Origin: Thalassotalea loyana
Lineage (GTDB): Bacteria; Pseudomonadota; Gammaproteobacteria; Enterobacterales; Alteromonadaceae
NCBI RefSeq assembly: GCF_030161435.1
Contig: NZ_BSSV01000001.1
Span: forward strand, 310,001-374,000
Direction: 5' to 3'
DNA: 64,000 nucleotides
In this document: piece by piece, positions 55,493 through 63,839 of the stretch
Layout: every line of letters starts with the position of its first letter
Numbering within the stretch: the first letter of the stretch is position 1
Made by a program: the position numbers and the translations under genes
Notes under the pieces: model-generated
What the model was told of the DNA's origin: nothing
What the model saw: only the letters and a program-made list of their open reading frames with translations
The model's database searches: none

Positions 55493-56806
55493 ATGACAAT
55501 TAAACGCTATCTGTTAATTGTTATTTTATCTTCAATTGTACTGGCAACCTTTAGTGCTGCCTTACAAGGTTTCAAGGCGAGTAATCAAAAGCTAAACAGT
55601 GTGTTCGATGATGAGATGCGCTCAATTGCTTTTACCTTGAAAAACAGTCCAATTGCGCCAAGCGGTTTTGACGTTGATACACATTCATCATTTGCCTTTC
55701 AAATATGGAAAGCAAATAAGCTCATTGTTAAAAGTAAAAACGCCCCTAGTCAAAAAATAGCAAACTCAACTGAGGAATTTGGTTATAGAAGCTTTATGGG
55801 TAACCACTGGCGCTATTTCTCTCTATCAGACGAGTACTCACAAGTTATTGTTGCACAGCCGATGCCGCAGCGAATTGAATCAATTGAACAGGTTTTACTA
55901 GAGGCTGTTTTACCTATTGTTATTGTTATTCCTATTATTGGTTTAATTGTATACCTTGCTGTTAATAAAGCGTTGTCACCTATTAGAACGCTTTCAGAAA
56001 GCGTTATGCAGAAAGATGCATCAGATTTAACGCCTATAAATATCGAAGCACATACAACAGATTTAGAGCCAATTCAAAATACTATCAATGGCTTACTAGT
56101 GAGGCTTAATGCCGCGTTTGAGCGGGAAAAAAGCTTAGCCAGTAATGCCGCACATGAACTAAGAACGCCGATTAGTGTGCTAAAACTCAATGCTCACAAT
56201 CTTAAAATTGCATTTGAAGCAAAAAATATTGAAGAGCAGCATATTGAAGATCTTACAGCGAACACTGAAAGAATGGCTCATGTTATTGAACAAGTAATCG
56301 CACTTAACCGAACTACACCAGAGAACTTTGACGCAAAGAAAACACAATTTAATATTTCCAATCTCCTCCAAGAAGTTATTGCGAGTAATTTTAGCCAAAT
56401 CGACTCACAAGGCCAGTCAGTGTCATTAAACGCAACTTCAATGAGCATTTTCGCTGATAAATTTTCTTTGGAAACGCTATTCGACAACTTGATAAAAAAT
56501 GCCATTAAGTACAGCGGTATTGGTGCTGAAATTCTAATATCAGCAACTAACAACGGGGACAATATTACAATATCAGTTGAAGACTCTGGCCCCGGTATTG
56601 AGGAAGAACAGCTAGATAAAGTTATGCAAAGGTTTTATCGCGTGAAGCATCACGAGCAAACAGGCAGTGGTTTAGGGCTGTCTATAGTCAGTCATATTGT
56701 TGCTTTGCATAAAGGGAATGTCGCTTTAGGGCGTTCATCACTAGGCGGTTTAAGAGTTGATATCGTATTACCACATTTAGATACCGGGAATATCGATGCA
56801 GGCTAG
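55493..56806 (+). CDS. Sensor histidine kinase (QseC/PmrB type)
   Basis: 437 aa. TM1 about 7-27, a periplasmic sensor of about 110 residues (30-138), TM2 about 139-157. A HAMP segment, then HisKA with His221 in ASNAAHELRTPIS. ATP-binding domain with NLIKNAIKYS (N box), DSGPGIEEEQ (G1) and GSGLGLSIV (G2). It starts immediately after the regulator's stop codon. PmrB/QseC-type kinases often sense Fe(III), Zn or small signals; the ligand here is unknown. Confidence 0.92.
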   Translation: MTIKRYLLIVILSSIVLATFSAALQGFKASNQKLNSVFDDEMRSIAFTLKNSPIAPSGFDVDTHSSFAFQIWKANKLIVKSKNAPSQKIANSTEEFGYRSFMGNHWRYFSLSDEYSQVIVAQPMPQRIESIEQVLLEAVLPIVIVIPIIGLIVYLAVNKALSPIRTLSESVMQKDASDLTPINIEAHTTDLEPIQNTINGLLVRLNAAFEREKSLASNAAHELRTPISVLKLNAHNLKIAFEAKNIEEQHIEDLTANTERMAHVIEQVIALNRTTPENFDAKKTQFNISNLLQEVIASNFSQIDSQGQSVSLNATSMSIFADKFSLETLFDNLIKNAIKYSGIGAEILISATNNGDNITISVEDSGPGIEEEQLDKVMQRFYRVKHHEQTGSGLGLSIVSHIVALHKGNVALGRSSLGGLRVDIVLPHLDTGNIDAG

Positions 56807-57146
56807 ATTGACAAAAATAATTGTACTTTCTATTTCTCTTTGGGTTGCATTTAATGCTTGGGCTAAGCCAAAGGAGTTTCATATAACCCTGAAAGACCAT
56901 GTGTTCACACCTTCAGAAATCACTATTCCTGCTAACACGAAAGTAAAGCTAATCATTCACAATGAAGATGATTCAATAGAAGAATTTGATAGCTTTGATC
57001 TAAATAGAGAAAAAGTAATTTTCCCAAAGAAGAAAGGACGTATTTTTATCGGGCCATTACCTGCTGGTCGATATGAATACTTTGGTGAATATTTCCCAAA
57101 AACCGCAAGAGGGGTCGTTATTGTGGAGAATAGTAATGTTAATTAA
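56796..57146 (+). CDS. FTR1-associated cupredoxin-like protein lacking the usual histidine ligand
   Basis: 116 aa. Signal peptide ends FNAWAKPK. The segments SIEEFDSFDLNREKVIFP and GPLPAGRYEYFGEYFPKTARG match the cupredoxin-like proteins of FTR1/EfeO-type iron-uptake operons, which usually read E-F-E/H-S and F-H-P-x-T-A. Here Phe100 stands where the His is expected, so metal binding may be reduced or lost. It overlaps the kinase gene by 11 bases and the next gene by 11 bases. Confidence 0.8.
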   Translation: MQARLTKIIVLSISLWVAFNAWAKPKEFHITLKDHVFTPSEITIPANTKVKLIIHNEDDSIEEFDSFDLNREKVIFPKKKGRIFIGPLPAGRYEYFGEYFPKTARGVVIVENSNVN

Positions 57147-57930
57147 TACTGTGCTCCTTTTTATTAAAGATATTTTCCCAATTTTTGTTTTGCTGTCTTT
57201 CATTGTTGGCGCAACGTCCAATTTAAGACTAACCAAGGTGGATTTGAGTTTTTATATTGGAGGGACAATTATTTCAGTTCTCCTTCTATACACTCAAATT
57301 GAAAATGTTGGTGAGTTATTTAATGGCGATGGTATCGAAGTATTTTACTGCTTGGTCAATACCATAGTTTACATAAGTTTATTAACAATAACGCCAATAC
57401 TGAGTAGCCAATCAGAGCTGAATGCTGTTTTAAGGTGTTTACTGGTAATGGCGCTCACTTTATTCACCGCCATACATTTAAGCGAATTTTTTATCTATCT
57501 CTCTGCAATGGTTTCTAGTAATCCAACATTTATAAGCATGTTCATTGGTGGGTTCTTTGGGCTTGGGATCTGCTTAAGTTTTAGTATGTTGCTTACGATT
57601 TTTTTAAAAAGCTCGTTTGCAAGTATTAGCAATCTGAAGCACTTTTTTTGGGTGTTGTATCTGGCAGGTTTTGCTACTCAAAACGTTCAACTTCTCCAGC
57701 AAATCGATGTGATAAGCACTAGCAATCCGTTATGGGATATCTCAAACTTTGTTGCTGATGCGTCAGAATATGGTTATTTGCTCAACACATTAATCGGTTA
57801 TAAGGCCGTACCAACGGTAGAATATGTAGTAACTTATTTCGCCAGTGTAATGATGGCAATGATGTTATTAATTTTGTCTGCGAAGAAGCTAAATCGAATT
57901 TTTACACCTATTGTGAGGAACGAAAAATGA
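57136..57930 (+). CDS. FTR1-family permease homologue without REXXE motifs
   Basis: 264 aa from the ATG at 57136, seven TM helices. The C-terminal half aligns with bacterial FTR1 iron permeases: PLWDISNFVADASEYGYLLN followed by LIGYKAVPTVEYVVTYFAS parallels the conserved WD-[TS]-S, GxLLxxLxGYxxxPSxxQ pattern. The iron-binding signatures REGLE in TM1 and TM4 are replaced by KDIFP (residues 11-15) and IHLSE (113-117). So it keeps the fold but not the known iron site. I infer a changed substrate or a sensing role. Coupled to the cupredoxin-like gene and, by ATGA, to the next gene. Confidence 0.78.
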   Translation: MLINTVLLFIKDIFPIFVLLSFIVGATSNLRLTKVDLSFYIGGTIISVLLLYTQIENVGELFNGDGIEVFYCLVNTIVYISLLTITPILSSQSELNAVLRCLLVMALTLFTAIHLSEFFIYLSAMVSSNPTFISMFIGGFFGLGICLSFSMLLTIFLKSSFASISNLKHFFWVLYLAGFATQNVQLLQQIDVISTSNPLWDISNFVADASEYGYLLNTLIGYKAVPTVEYVVTYFASVMMAMMLLILSAKKLNRIFTPIVRNEK

Positions 57931-58616
57931 GAATATTGTCGATCTTCGCCTTGTTTTTTTGTTCGCAAGTATTGGCCGACGGTATCGTCGTCGATAAAGT
58001 CTATCACCCATATGTGCTGCCAAACGAGACGGAATTTGAGTGGCGTATGTTGTCAAGACAAACTGACGAGGGAAACTTACTTGGTCAAAGAATAGCATTT
58101 GGTAAATCTTTAAATGAGTCTTTAATGCTAGAAGCTTATTTAGTTGGCGAAAAAACGGAAACTGAAGATTTTAGCTTACAAGCCTATGAGGTTGAGCTGC
58201 GGTGGATGGTAACTGAGCAGGGGGAACAATGGGCCGACTGGGGCATGCTGTTTGAGCTTGAAAAATTGCATCAATCATATGATTGGGAATTTACAACAGG
58301 TGTGCTATTCGAGAAAGAATTTGGCCGAACTAGCTTAACAATGAATGCGTTTGTTGTTTACGAATGGGGTGAAAATATAGAAGACGAACTTGAGACCGAA
58401 TTTAGATTAAAATATCGCTACCGCTGGATACCTGAACTGCAACCTGCTATTGAGATATACAGTGGAGAAGAACTCTTTGGTATAGGCCCAGCCTTTATGG
58501 GGATTTATAGAATCGACAGACAAAAGCAATTGAAATGGGAAGCTGGCTTTATTTCCGAAATTTCTCAATCAGGTAAAGATCACAGCTTTAGGCTGGCATT
58601 AGAGTATGAATTTTAA
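57927..58616 (+). CDS. Uncharacterised outer-membrane beta-barrel protein
   Basis: 229 aa. Signal peptide ends CSQVLADG. Alternating amphipathic strands (FEWRMLSRQT, RIAFGKSLNESLMLEAYLVG, YEVELRWMV) and a C-terminal Phe preceded by LALEYEF point to an eight- to ten-stranded outer-membrane barrel. It is last in the operon, overlapping the FTR1-like gene by 4 bases (ATGA). It would complete a periplasm-spanning set with the cupredoxin-like and FTR1-like proteins. Confidence 0.75.
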   Translation: MRILSIFALFFCSQVLADGIVVDKVYHPYVLPNETEFEWRMLSRQTDEGNLLGQRIAFGKSLNESLMLEAYLVGEKTETEDFSLQAYEVELRWMVTEQGEQWADWGMLFELEKLHQSYDWEFTTGVLFEKEFGRTSLTMNAFVVYEWGENIEDELETEFRLKYRYRWIPELQPAIEIYSGEELFGIGPAFMGIYRIDRQKQLKWEAGFISEISQSGKDHSFRLALEYEF

Positions 58617-58724
58617 ATATAAACTTTTTTTTAATTAATAAATTAAGGTAACCTACATTAATCTTGTTAATTATTAGGTGTTGTATAGTTTGATAAAGAG
58701 AATTGCATCAACAAGTTACTATAT

Positions 58725-59345
58725 TTGATAGTCATTATCCCTACTCTTATCGAATTAATAGACTCCGTAGCATTCTTTAATCGCTACGTAGTATGGACCG
58801 CTAATATCGTCTTAAGCGTACTGCTGCTGTTAATCGTGAATAAGGTGTTACAGTTTGAGAAGAAGTTGGAAGAAACGAGCCTAATTGATCCATTAACGAA
58901 ACTCTACAATAGAAAATGTTTTGACGAACAACTTGAAGAACAGTTTGAGCTTTGTAAAAGAACAAACGGCGAATTGGTCTTGCTTTATTGTGATTTAGAT
59001 AACTTTAAATATATCAATGATCATTTTGGGCACACTAAAGGGGATGAGGTACTACAAGAGTTTTCCAATATCCTAGTAAATTCTACGCATAGAAAAATGG
59101 ACTTCGCATTTCGGGTAGGAGGAGATGAGTTTACGCGTCTTTTAGTCTTTGCTGACAAGGGGGAGGCAGACCTTTTTGTAAAAGGATTAATTCAAGATTT
59201 AAAACAAAGGTCTGATGATTTTCTATTGAACTTTAAAGCGAGCATTTCTATTGGTGTAGCCTATAGTTCGGAATCAAATTCAAAAAGGCAATTAATAGAA
59301 GAAGCAGATCAGCTTATGTATAAAGATAAACGAGTCAAGCGCTAG
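58725..59345 (+). CDS. Diguanylate cyclase (GGDEF), start probably lost by a 1-base deletion
   Basis: 206 aa from a TTG at 58725 with no ribosome binding site. One or two TM helices (about 2-10 and 22-40) and a GGDEF domain with the intact active-site motif GGDEF (132-136) and metal residues in LYCDLDNFKYINDHFGH. A shadow frame just upstream (TTG at 58690: IKRIASTSYYI then stop) joins this one if one T is added to the TTT at 58724-58726, so a homopolymer contraction near the N-terminus is likely. A product-inhibition I-site (RxxD) is not seen before GGDEF; FRVGGDE has no RxxD. Makes c-di-GMP if expressed. Confidence 0.82.
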   Translation: MIVIIPTLIELIDSVAFFNRYVVWTANIVLSVLLLLIVNKVLQFEKKLEETSLIDPLTKLYNRKCFDEQLEEQFELCKRTNGELVLLYCDLDNFKYINDHFGHTKGDEVLQEFSNILVNSTHRKMDFAFRVGGDEFTRLLVFADKGEADLFVKGLIQDLKQRSDDFLLNFKASISIGVAYSSESNSKRQLIEEADQLMYKDKRVKR

Positions 59346-59399
59346 CAAACGAGTGGAGAACATCAATAATTCAACAGCTAAATTAAAAGGAGGTCTAGC

Positions 59400-59675
59400 G
59401 TGCATTTAAGCGAAATAATATTTGCTATAGTCGTTTCTGTAATATCTTCGCTCTTTTTTTGTAAAGCACGTTATAAAAATAAAGCTCTGACGTTAAAACA
59501 AGCATATGATAAACACGAGATGTTATTTGAGTTAACAGTAATATTTGGAACCTTTGCTGGAATACTAATCGATCTGCTTATTGGAAATTCGCTGGCAATG
59601 AAGCTTGTAGCTGATATATTAATAATCCCACTTTTAGCTTTTGTCTTTATACGGCCTTTCTTAAATATCAACTAG
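59400..59675 (+). CDS. Small uncharacterised membrane protein
   Basis: 91 aa with a GTG start at 59400 behind an excellent AAAAGGAGG (59385-59393), so it is probably expressed. Three hydrophobic segments (about 4-20, 43-62 and 67-86) with a basic loop KARYKNKALTLKQ between. No family recognised. It ends 4 bases into the 3' end of the convergent hybrid kinase gene. Confidence 0.65.
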   Translation: MHLSEIIFAIVVSVISSLFFCKARYKNKALTLKQAYDKHEMLFELTVIFGTFAGILIDLLIGNSLAMKLVADILIIPLLAFVFIRPFLNIN

Positions 59676-61450
59676 GAGTTCGGGTCTACCCAATACTGAG
59701 TCAAAATGTGTTTTATTTTTTCCAGTTTGATTGGTTTTGGCACAAAATCAAACATGCCTGCTTGAATATATTGCTCCTGATCTTCAGGCAGTACGTTAGC
59801 AGTCATTGCAATGATTGGAGGGCAGTTTTTACCAAGATGCTTTTTTAATGAAATGGTTGCTTCAATGCCGTTCAACTCAGGCATCATTACATCCATAAAA
59901 ACTATACTATAGTTGTTTTCTTTTGTGACGGCCTCGATGGCTTCATTGCCATTAGTAACAGCTTCACATTCGTACCCTAAAGATTTGAACATTAAAATAG
60001 CAATTTTTCTATTTATAGCATTGTCGTCAGCGATGAGTATTCTATGTGGGTAGTGCTGAGCATATTGAATATCTTCAATTGTGTTATCGACTTTCTCATA
60101 ACTGTCTAGCCCAACATCCTTCAACTTTTCTAGCACAATACTAAAGGAAACTTCAGTACCTTTATCTAATTCACTTTTGACTTCAATAGCTCCCCCCATT
60201 AAAGTTGCCAACCTTGAGCTAATAGACATACCTAAACCTGTTCCACCATACTTTCTCGATGTCGAACTATCTGCTTGAGTAAACTCTGAAAATAGCGATT
60301 TCATTTGTGCTGGAGTCATACCAATACCAGTATCATTGATTGAAAAACATAATTCAGTATGCTGTTCGTCAATGTCTTTAGAGAGCAAATTAAAAGTAAT
60401 TTGACCATTTGGTTCAGTGAACTTAATTGCATTGGAAATGAAATTAGACAAGATTTGTTTAATGCGAGTTGAGTCACCCAAAAACGAATCTTCAATAGCG
60501 GTAGAAAGTGATTTTTCGAGTGTTATGTTTTTTGCCGATGTTTGTGAACTGTAAAGAAATAAAAGATCTTCTACTAGTTTTTTTAATGAGAAATTATGAA
60601 GCTCTAATTCCATTTTCCCTGCTTCTATTTTTGATAGGTCAAGTATGTCGTTAATAATTACCAATAAACTATCTCCACAGGACTGAATGGTGGACAACAT
60701 AGCCTCTTGTTCGTTATCTAGAGGTGTTTTTTGTAAAAGCTCTGTCATGGCAATCACCCCATTCATGGGGGTTCGAATCTCGTGAGACATTGTCGCTAAA
60801 AAACGCGACTTTGCTTCTGATAAATCTCTTGCTTTTGCTACAGCATGCTTTAACTGTTCTTTCGTTTCTTTTTGTTCCGTTACATTTAACCTGATAGATA
60901 CGTATCCCAAAATGTTTCTATTTTTGTCAAACTTTGGAATAACAGTCGATTCAACCCAGTAATAACCTCCATCTTTATTTCGGTTACATACTTCTCCTTG
61001 CCAAATATTACCTGATGAAATTGTTAACCACATGTTTTGCCAAAATTCAGGAGGGTGTTTTCTTGAATTTATTATTTTATGAGTCTTTCCAACTAACTCA
61101 TCTTCTGAATACCCTGATACTGAGCAAAACTTCTTATTTACATGTGTGATGTAGCCCTTAATGTCAGTTTCAGATACCAGAGCAGCCATGTTCAAGTTTT
61201 CAACTTGCTGTGAAAGCTCTCTCACTAATTCTTGATTTCTATTGACGAGGTCGTAAAAAAGAAAATAGTAAATAAAGGGCGCTACAAGAAAGGTCAATAT
61301 CAACGAATCTAGGATTATTTCAAATGAAGCATTTTCAAAGTGAAAAAATGAAAGCGAATACATTACGAGCATCTCAGCAAAAAATATAACAATCAAAATA
61401 GTGAAAAATATTTTTAGGTGATACGCCTTAACTTTTATTTTTTCCACCAA
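59672..61450 (-). CDS. Hybrid sensor histidine kinase with PAS and receiver domains
   Basis: 592 aa. Two TM helices (about 11-33 and 48-67), a coiled segment, a PAS domain (about 85-195; KGYITHVNKKFCSVSGYSEDEL), HisKA with His223 (MSHEIRTPMNG), HATPase (NFISNAIKFT, NDTGIGM, GTGLGMSI) and a C-terminal receiver with Asp520 (IVFMDVMMPELNG). No Hpt domain is present and no separate regulator is adjacent, so the phosphorelay partner is elsewhere. Followed upstream by a YoaK-family gene on the same strand. Confidence 0.93.
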   Translation of the reverse strand: MVEKIKVKAYHLKIFFTILIVIFFAEMLVMYSLSFFHFENASFEIILDSLILTFLVAPFIYYFLFYDLVNRNQELVRELSQQVENLNMAALVSETDIKGYITHVNKKFCSVSGYSEDELVGKTHKIINSRKHPPEFWQNMWLTISSGNIWQGEVCNRNKDGGYYWVESTVIPKFDKNRNILGYVSIRLNVTEQKETKEQLKHAVAKARDLSEAKSRFLATMSHEIRTPMNGVIAMTELLQKTPLDNEQEAMLSTIQSCGDSLLVIINDILDLSKIEAGKMELELHNFSLKKLVEDLLFLYSSQTSAKNITLEKSLSTAIEDSFLGDSTRIKQILSNFISNAIKFTEPNGQITFNLLSKDIDEQHTELCFSINDTGIGMTPAQMKSLFSEFTQADSSTSRKYGGTGLGMSISSRLATLMGGAIEVKSELDKGTEVSFSIVLEKLKDVGLDSYEKVDNTIEDIQYAQHYPHRILIADDNAINRKIAILMFKSLGYECEAVTNGNEAIEAVTKENNYSIVFMDVMMPELNGIEATISLKKHLGKNCPPIIAMTANVLPEDQEQYIQAGMFDFVPKPIKLEKIKHILTQYWVDPNS

Positions 61451-61516
61451 AGAGTCTCCATCACATTAATTACTAATTAATGTAGTTTATTTTCGCTTGC
61501 AATACTAACAGGCCAA

Positions 61517-62176
61517 CTACTTTTGTTTACGGGTTCTGCATCGATATAGCGCTGCCAAAGAAATGCATGAGCAGAAAGGGATATATAAACTGTTGTAACC
61601 TATAAAGGCAAATAATGGTGCAGCTACTATGCCACCAATAATAAAGCCAATAACAATAAGAAAAAACAACCAAAACTTTCTGTGATCAAACTTCTCACCT
61701 TTTAGATAAGAGCCAATCATTATCCCAATATCTGTAAAAATACCCGTTAAGTGCGTCGTTCTGATGATAGCGCCGCTATATCTTGTCGCCATCGCATTTT
61801 GAATGCCACAGGCCACAGATAGGCTCATTTGTCCCCACATCAAATTGTTATTTAAAAAGTAAATTGCGAGTAATATTAGTATCGCTTCAAAAAATAGTAA
61901 TGTATCGTAATGACGACCTAGTTTAAGGTCACGGCTCTCAATGAAAATACCCGCTATTACCGCGCCGATAACAAACGCAACTATAATTCCGGCTAATTTA
62001 AACAATAATGTGAAGTTAACGTCTTGTGCGGCAATGCCAACGAGTGTCGCCGTACCAGATAAGTGAGAAACTGATTGATGTTCAAAACTAAGCAACCCTA
62101 CAGCATTGATAAACCCTGCTATAAAGGCAAGCAATGCGGCTCCTAGTTCAATCCATTTAGGTAGTTGATTAATCAA
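61517..62176 (-). CDS. YoaK family (DUF1275) membrane protein
   Basis: 219 aa, about six TM helices. DUF1275 pattern: AFIAGFINAVGLLSFEHQSVSHLSG near the N-terminus, ACGIQNAMATRYSGAIIRTTHLTGIFTDIG in the middle. Function unknown across the family. It lies 66 bp upstream of the hybrid kinase gene and 39 bp downstream of the glutamate-synthase-like gene, all on the minus strand. Confidence 0.88.
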   Translation of the reverse strand: MINQLPKWIELGAALLAFIAGFINAVGLLSFEHQSVSHLSGTATLVGIAAQDVNFTLLFKLAGIIVAFVIGAVIAGIFIESRDLKLGRHYDTLLFFEAILILLAIYFLNNNLMWGQMSLSVACGIQNAMATRYSGAIIRTTHLTGIFTDIGIMIGSYLKGEKFDHRKFWLFFLIVIGFIIGGIVAAPLFAFIGYNSLYIPFCSCISLAALYRCRTRKQK

Positions 62177-62215
62177 TTTCTTTCCTGATATTTAACGTTG
62201 TTTGTGAAATTAGCT

Positions 62216-63787
62216 TTAAAGCCAGCTATCTGATGATGCTTTGTTCCAATCTTCAAGCCAGTTGTGAGGTATTGTTTCATATTTTGACAATGCCCCTACA
62301 AGTTTTGAAGGGTAAATTCGCTCGTAGTTGGTGGTATGACCATTACTCTCTCTTTTATTGATATGCTCGCGTTTTAAGTCGTCCAATGTGTCAAAACCAC
62401 ATGCACCGATTAATTCCGCTAGGTGATCAATAGTAGCATTGTGATAGTTTTTCACTCGGCTACTTTTATCATTAACATCAAGAAATCTATATCTAGCAGG
62501 ATCTTGGGTAGCGATTCCCGTTGGGCATTTGTCGGTATTGCAGGTTCTTGACTGAATGCAGCCAAGCGCAAACATCATTCCTCGTGCAGAATTAACTGCA
62601 TCAGCACCTAAAGCAATAATTTTCGCTATATGGAAAGCGGAAATTATTTTACCTGAAGCGATTATTTTGATCTCTTCTCGCACGTCTAAAGCTACTAATA
62701 CATCATTTACGAAAATGACAGCATCAACCAGTGGTGTGCCTACTGCATTGGTAAACTCAATTGGTGCGGCACCTGTACCACCTTCAGAGCCATCAACTGT
62801 AATGAAATCTGGAATAATATTGGTTTCCGCAATTGCTTTAGCAATAGCAAAAAACTCTATTTTTGAGCCTATACATAGCTTAAAGCCAACAGGCTTGCCA
62901 CCAGAAAGTTTTCTTAATTTATTAATAAACTGAAGTAACTTTTTGGGTGATGAAAAGGCAGAGTGTGCCGCTGGGGAGATAACATCTTGTCCCAGTGCTA
63001 CATTTCTAATATCAGCGATCTCTTTAGTGAGCTTTGCCGAAGGTAAAATCCCACCATGTCCGGGTTTGGCTCCTTGTGATAACTTCACTTCAATCATTTT
63101 TACTGCATCTAACGTAGCTTTTTCTGCGAACTGTTTCTCATCAAAATTACCCAGCTCGTTTCGACAGCCGAAATAGCCAGTGCCTATTTGCCAAATAAGG
63201 TCGCCACCGTATTTTAAGTGGTATGGGCTTAGTCCTCCTTCTCCGGTATTGTGGGCGAAGCCACCTTCTTGTGCTCCTTTATTAAGCGCCATAATTGCAT
63301 TTTTACTTAATGCTCCATAGCTCATCGCTGAAATATTCAGCGGGGATGCAATATAAGGCTTCGAACAAGCACTGTTGCCAAATTGTACCTTTAAGTTTTG
63401 AGGTGCAACTTTAGTTGGAGCAAGAGAGTGATTAATCCATTCATAGCTTGAACGATAAACATCAAATTGTGTTCCGAAAGGGCGAGTATCTGTTTCTCCC
63501 TTTGCTCGCTGGTAAACAAGTGAGCGATATTCACGGTTAAAAGGCCGTCCATTGATGTTGGACTCAACAAAATATTGCTGAATCTCTGGCCTTATATTTT
63601 CAAATAGATAACGTAGATGTCCGATAACTGGGTAGATATTTAATATGGTGTGCTGTTTTTGGAAAACATCATAAATAGCTAATAGTAAAACTGGCACTGA
63701 AAACCAAAGTATCCAATACCAACCGACGAGGTAAAAAACTAAGTTAACCCCAACAGTTATAGTTATTATGAAATGGCGTATTTTCAT
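62216..63787 (-). CDS. FMN-binding glutamate synthase family protein
   Basis: 523 aa. Two N-terminal TM helices (about 5-42) precede a GltS-like (alpha)8(beta)8 barrel. FMN-binding and catalytic segments are visible: APIEFTNAVGTPL preceded by SEGGTGAAP, KPGHGGILP, and the Fe-S cluster region CIQSRTCNTDKCPTGIATQDP. It lacks the amidotransferase and GXGXG domains of true glutamate synthase large subunits. The biochemical role of this membrane-linked family is not established. Confidence 0.88.
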   Translation of the reverse strand: MKIRHFIITITVGVNLVFYLVGWYWILWFSVPVLLLAIYDVFQKQHTILNIYPVIGHLRYLFENIRPEIQQYFVESNINGRPFNREYRSLVYQRAKGETDTRPFGTQFDVYRSSYEWINHSLAPTKVAPQNLKVQFGNSACSKPYIASPLNISAMSYGALSKNAIMALNKGAQEGGFAHNTGEGGLSPYHLKYGGDLIWQIGTGYFGCRNELGNFDEKQFAEKATLDAVKMIEVKLSQGAKPGHGGILPSAKLTKEIADIRNVALGQDVISPAAHSAFSSPKKLLQFINKLRKLSGGKPVGFKLCIGSKIEFFAIAKAIAETNIIPDFITVDGSEGGTGAAPIEFTNAVGTPLVDAVIFVNDVLVALDVREEIKIIASGKIISAFHIAKIIALGADAVNSARGMMFALGCIQSRTCNTDKCPTGIATQDPARYRFLDVNDKSSRVKNYHNATIDHLAELIGACGFDTLDDLKREHINKRESNGHTTNYERIYPSKLVGALSKYETIPHNWLEDWNKASSDSWL

Positions 63788-63839
63788 ATTTATCCAATAA
63801 AGTACTTTCTACAAAGCCGCTTTTACCATGTTTAGGCGT

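Noticed and set aside
62556-63176. Plus-strand frames opposite the FMN-binding glutamate-synthase-like gene
   Set aside because: Antisense to conserved motifs such as the Fe-S cluster region; shadows.
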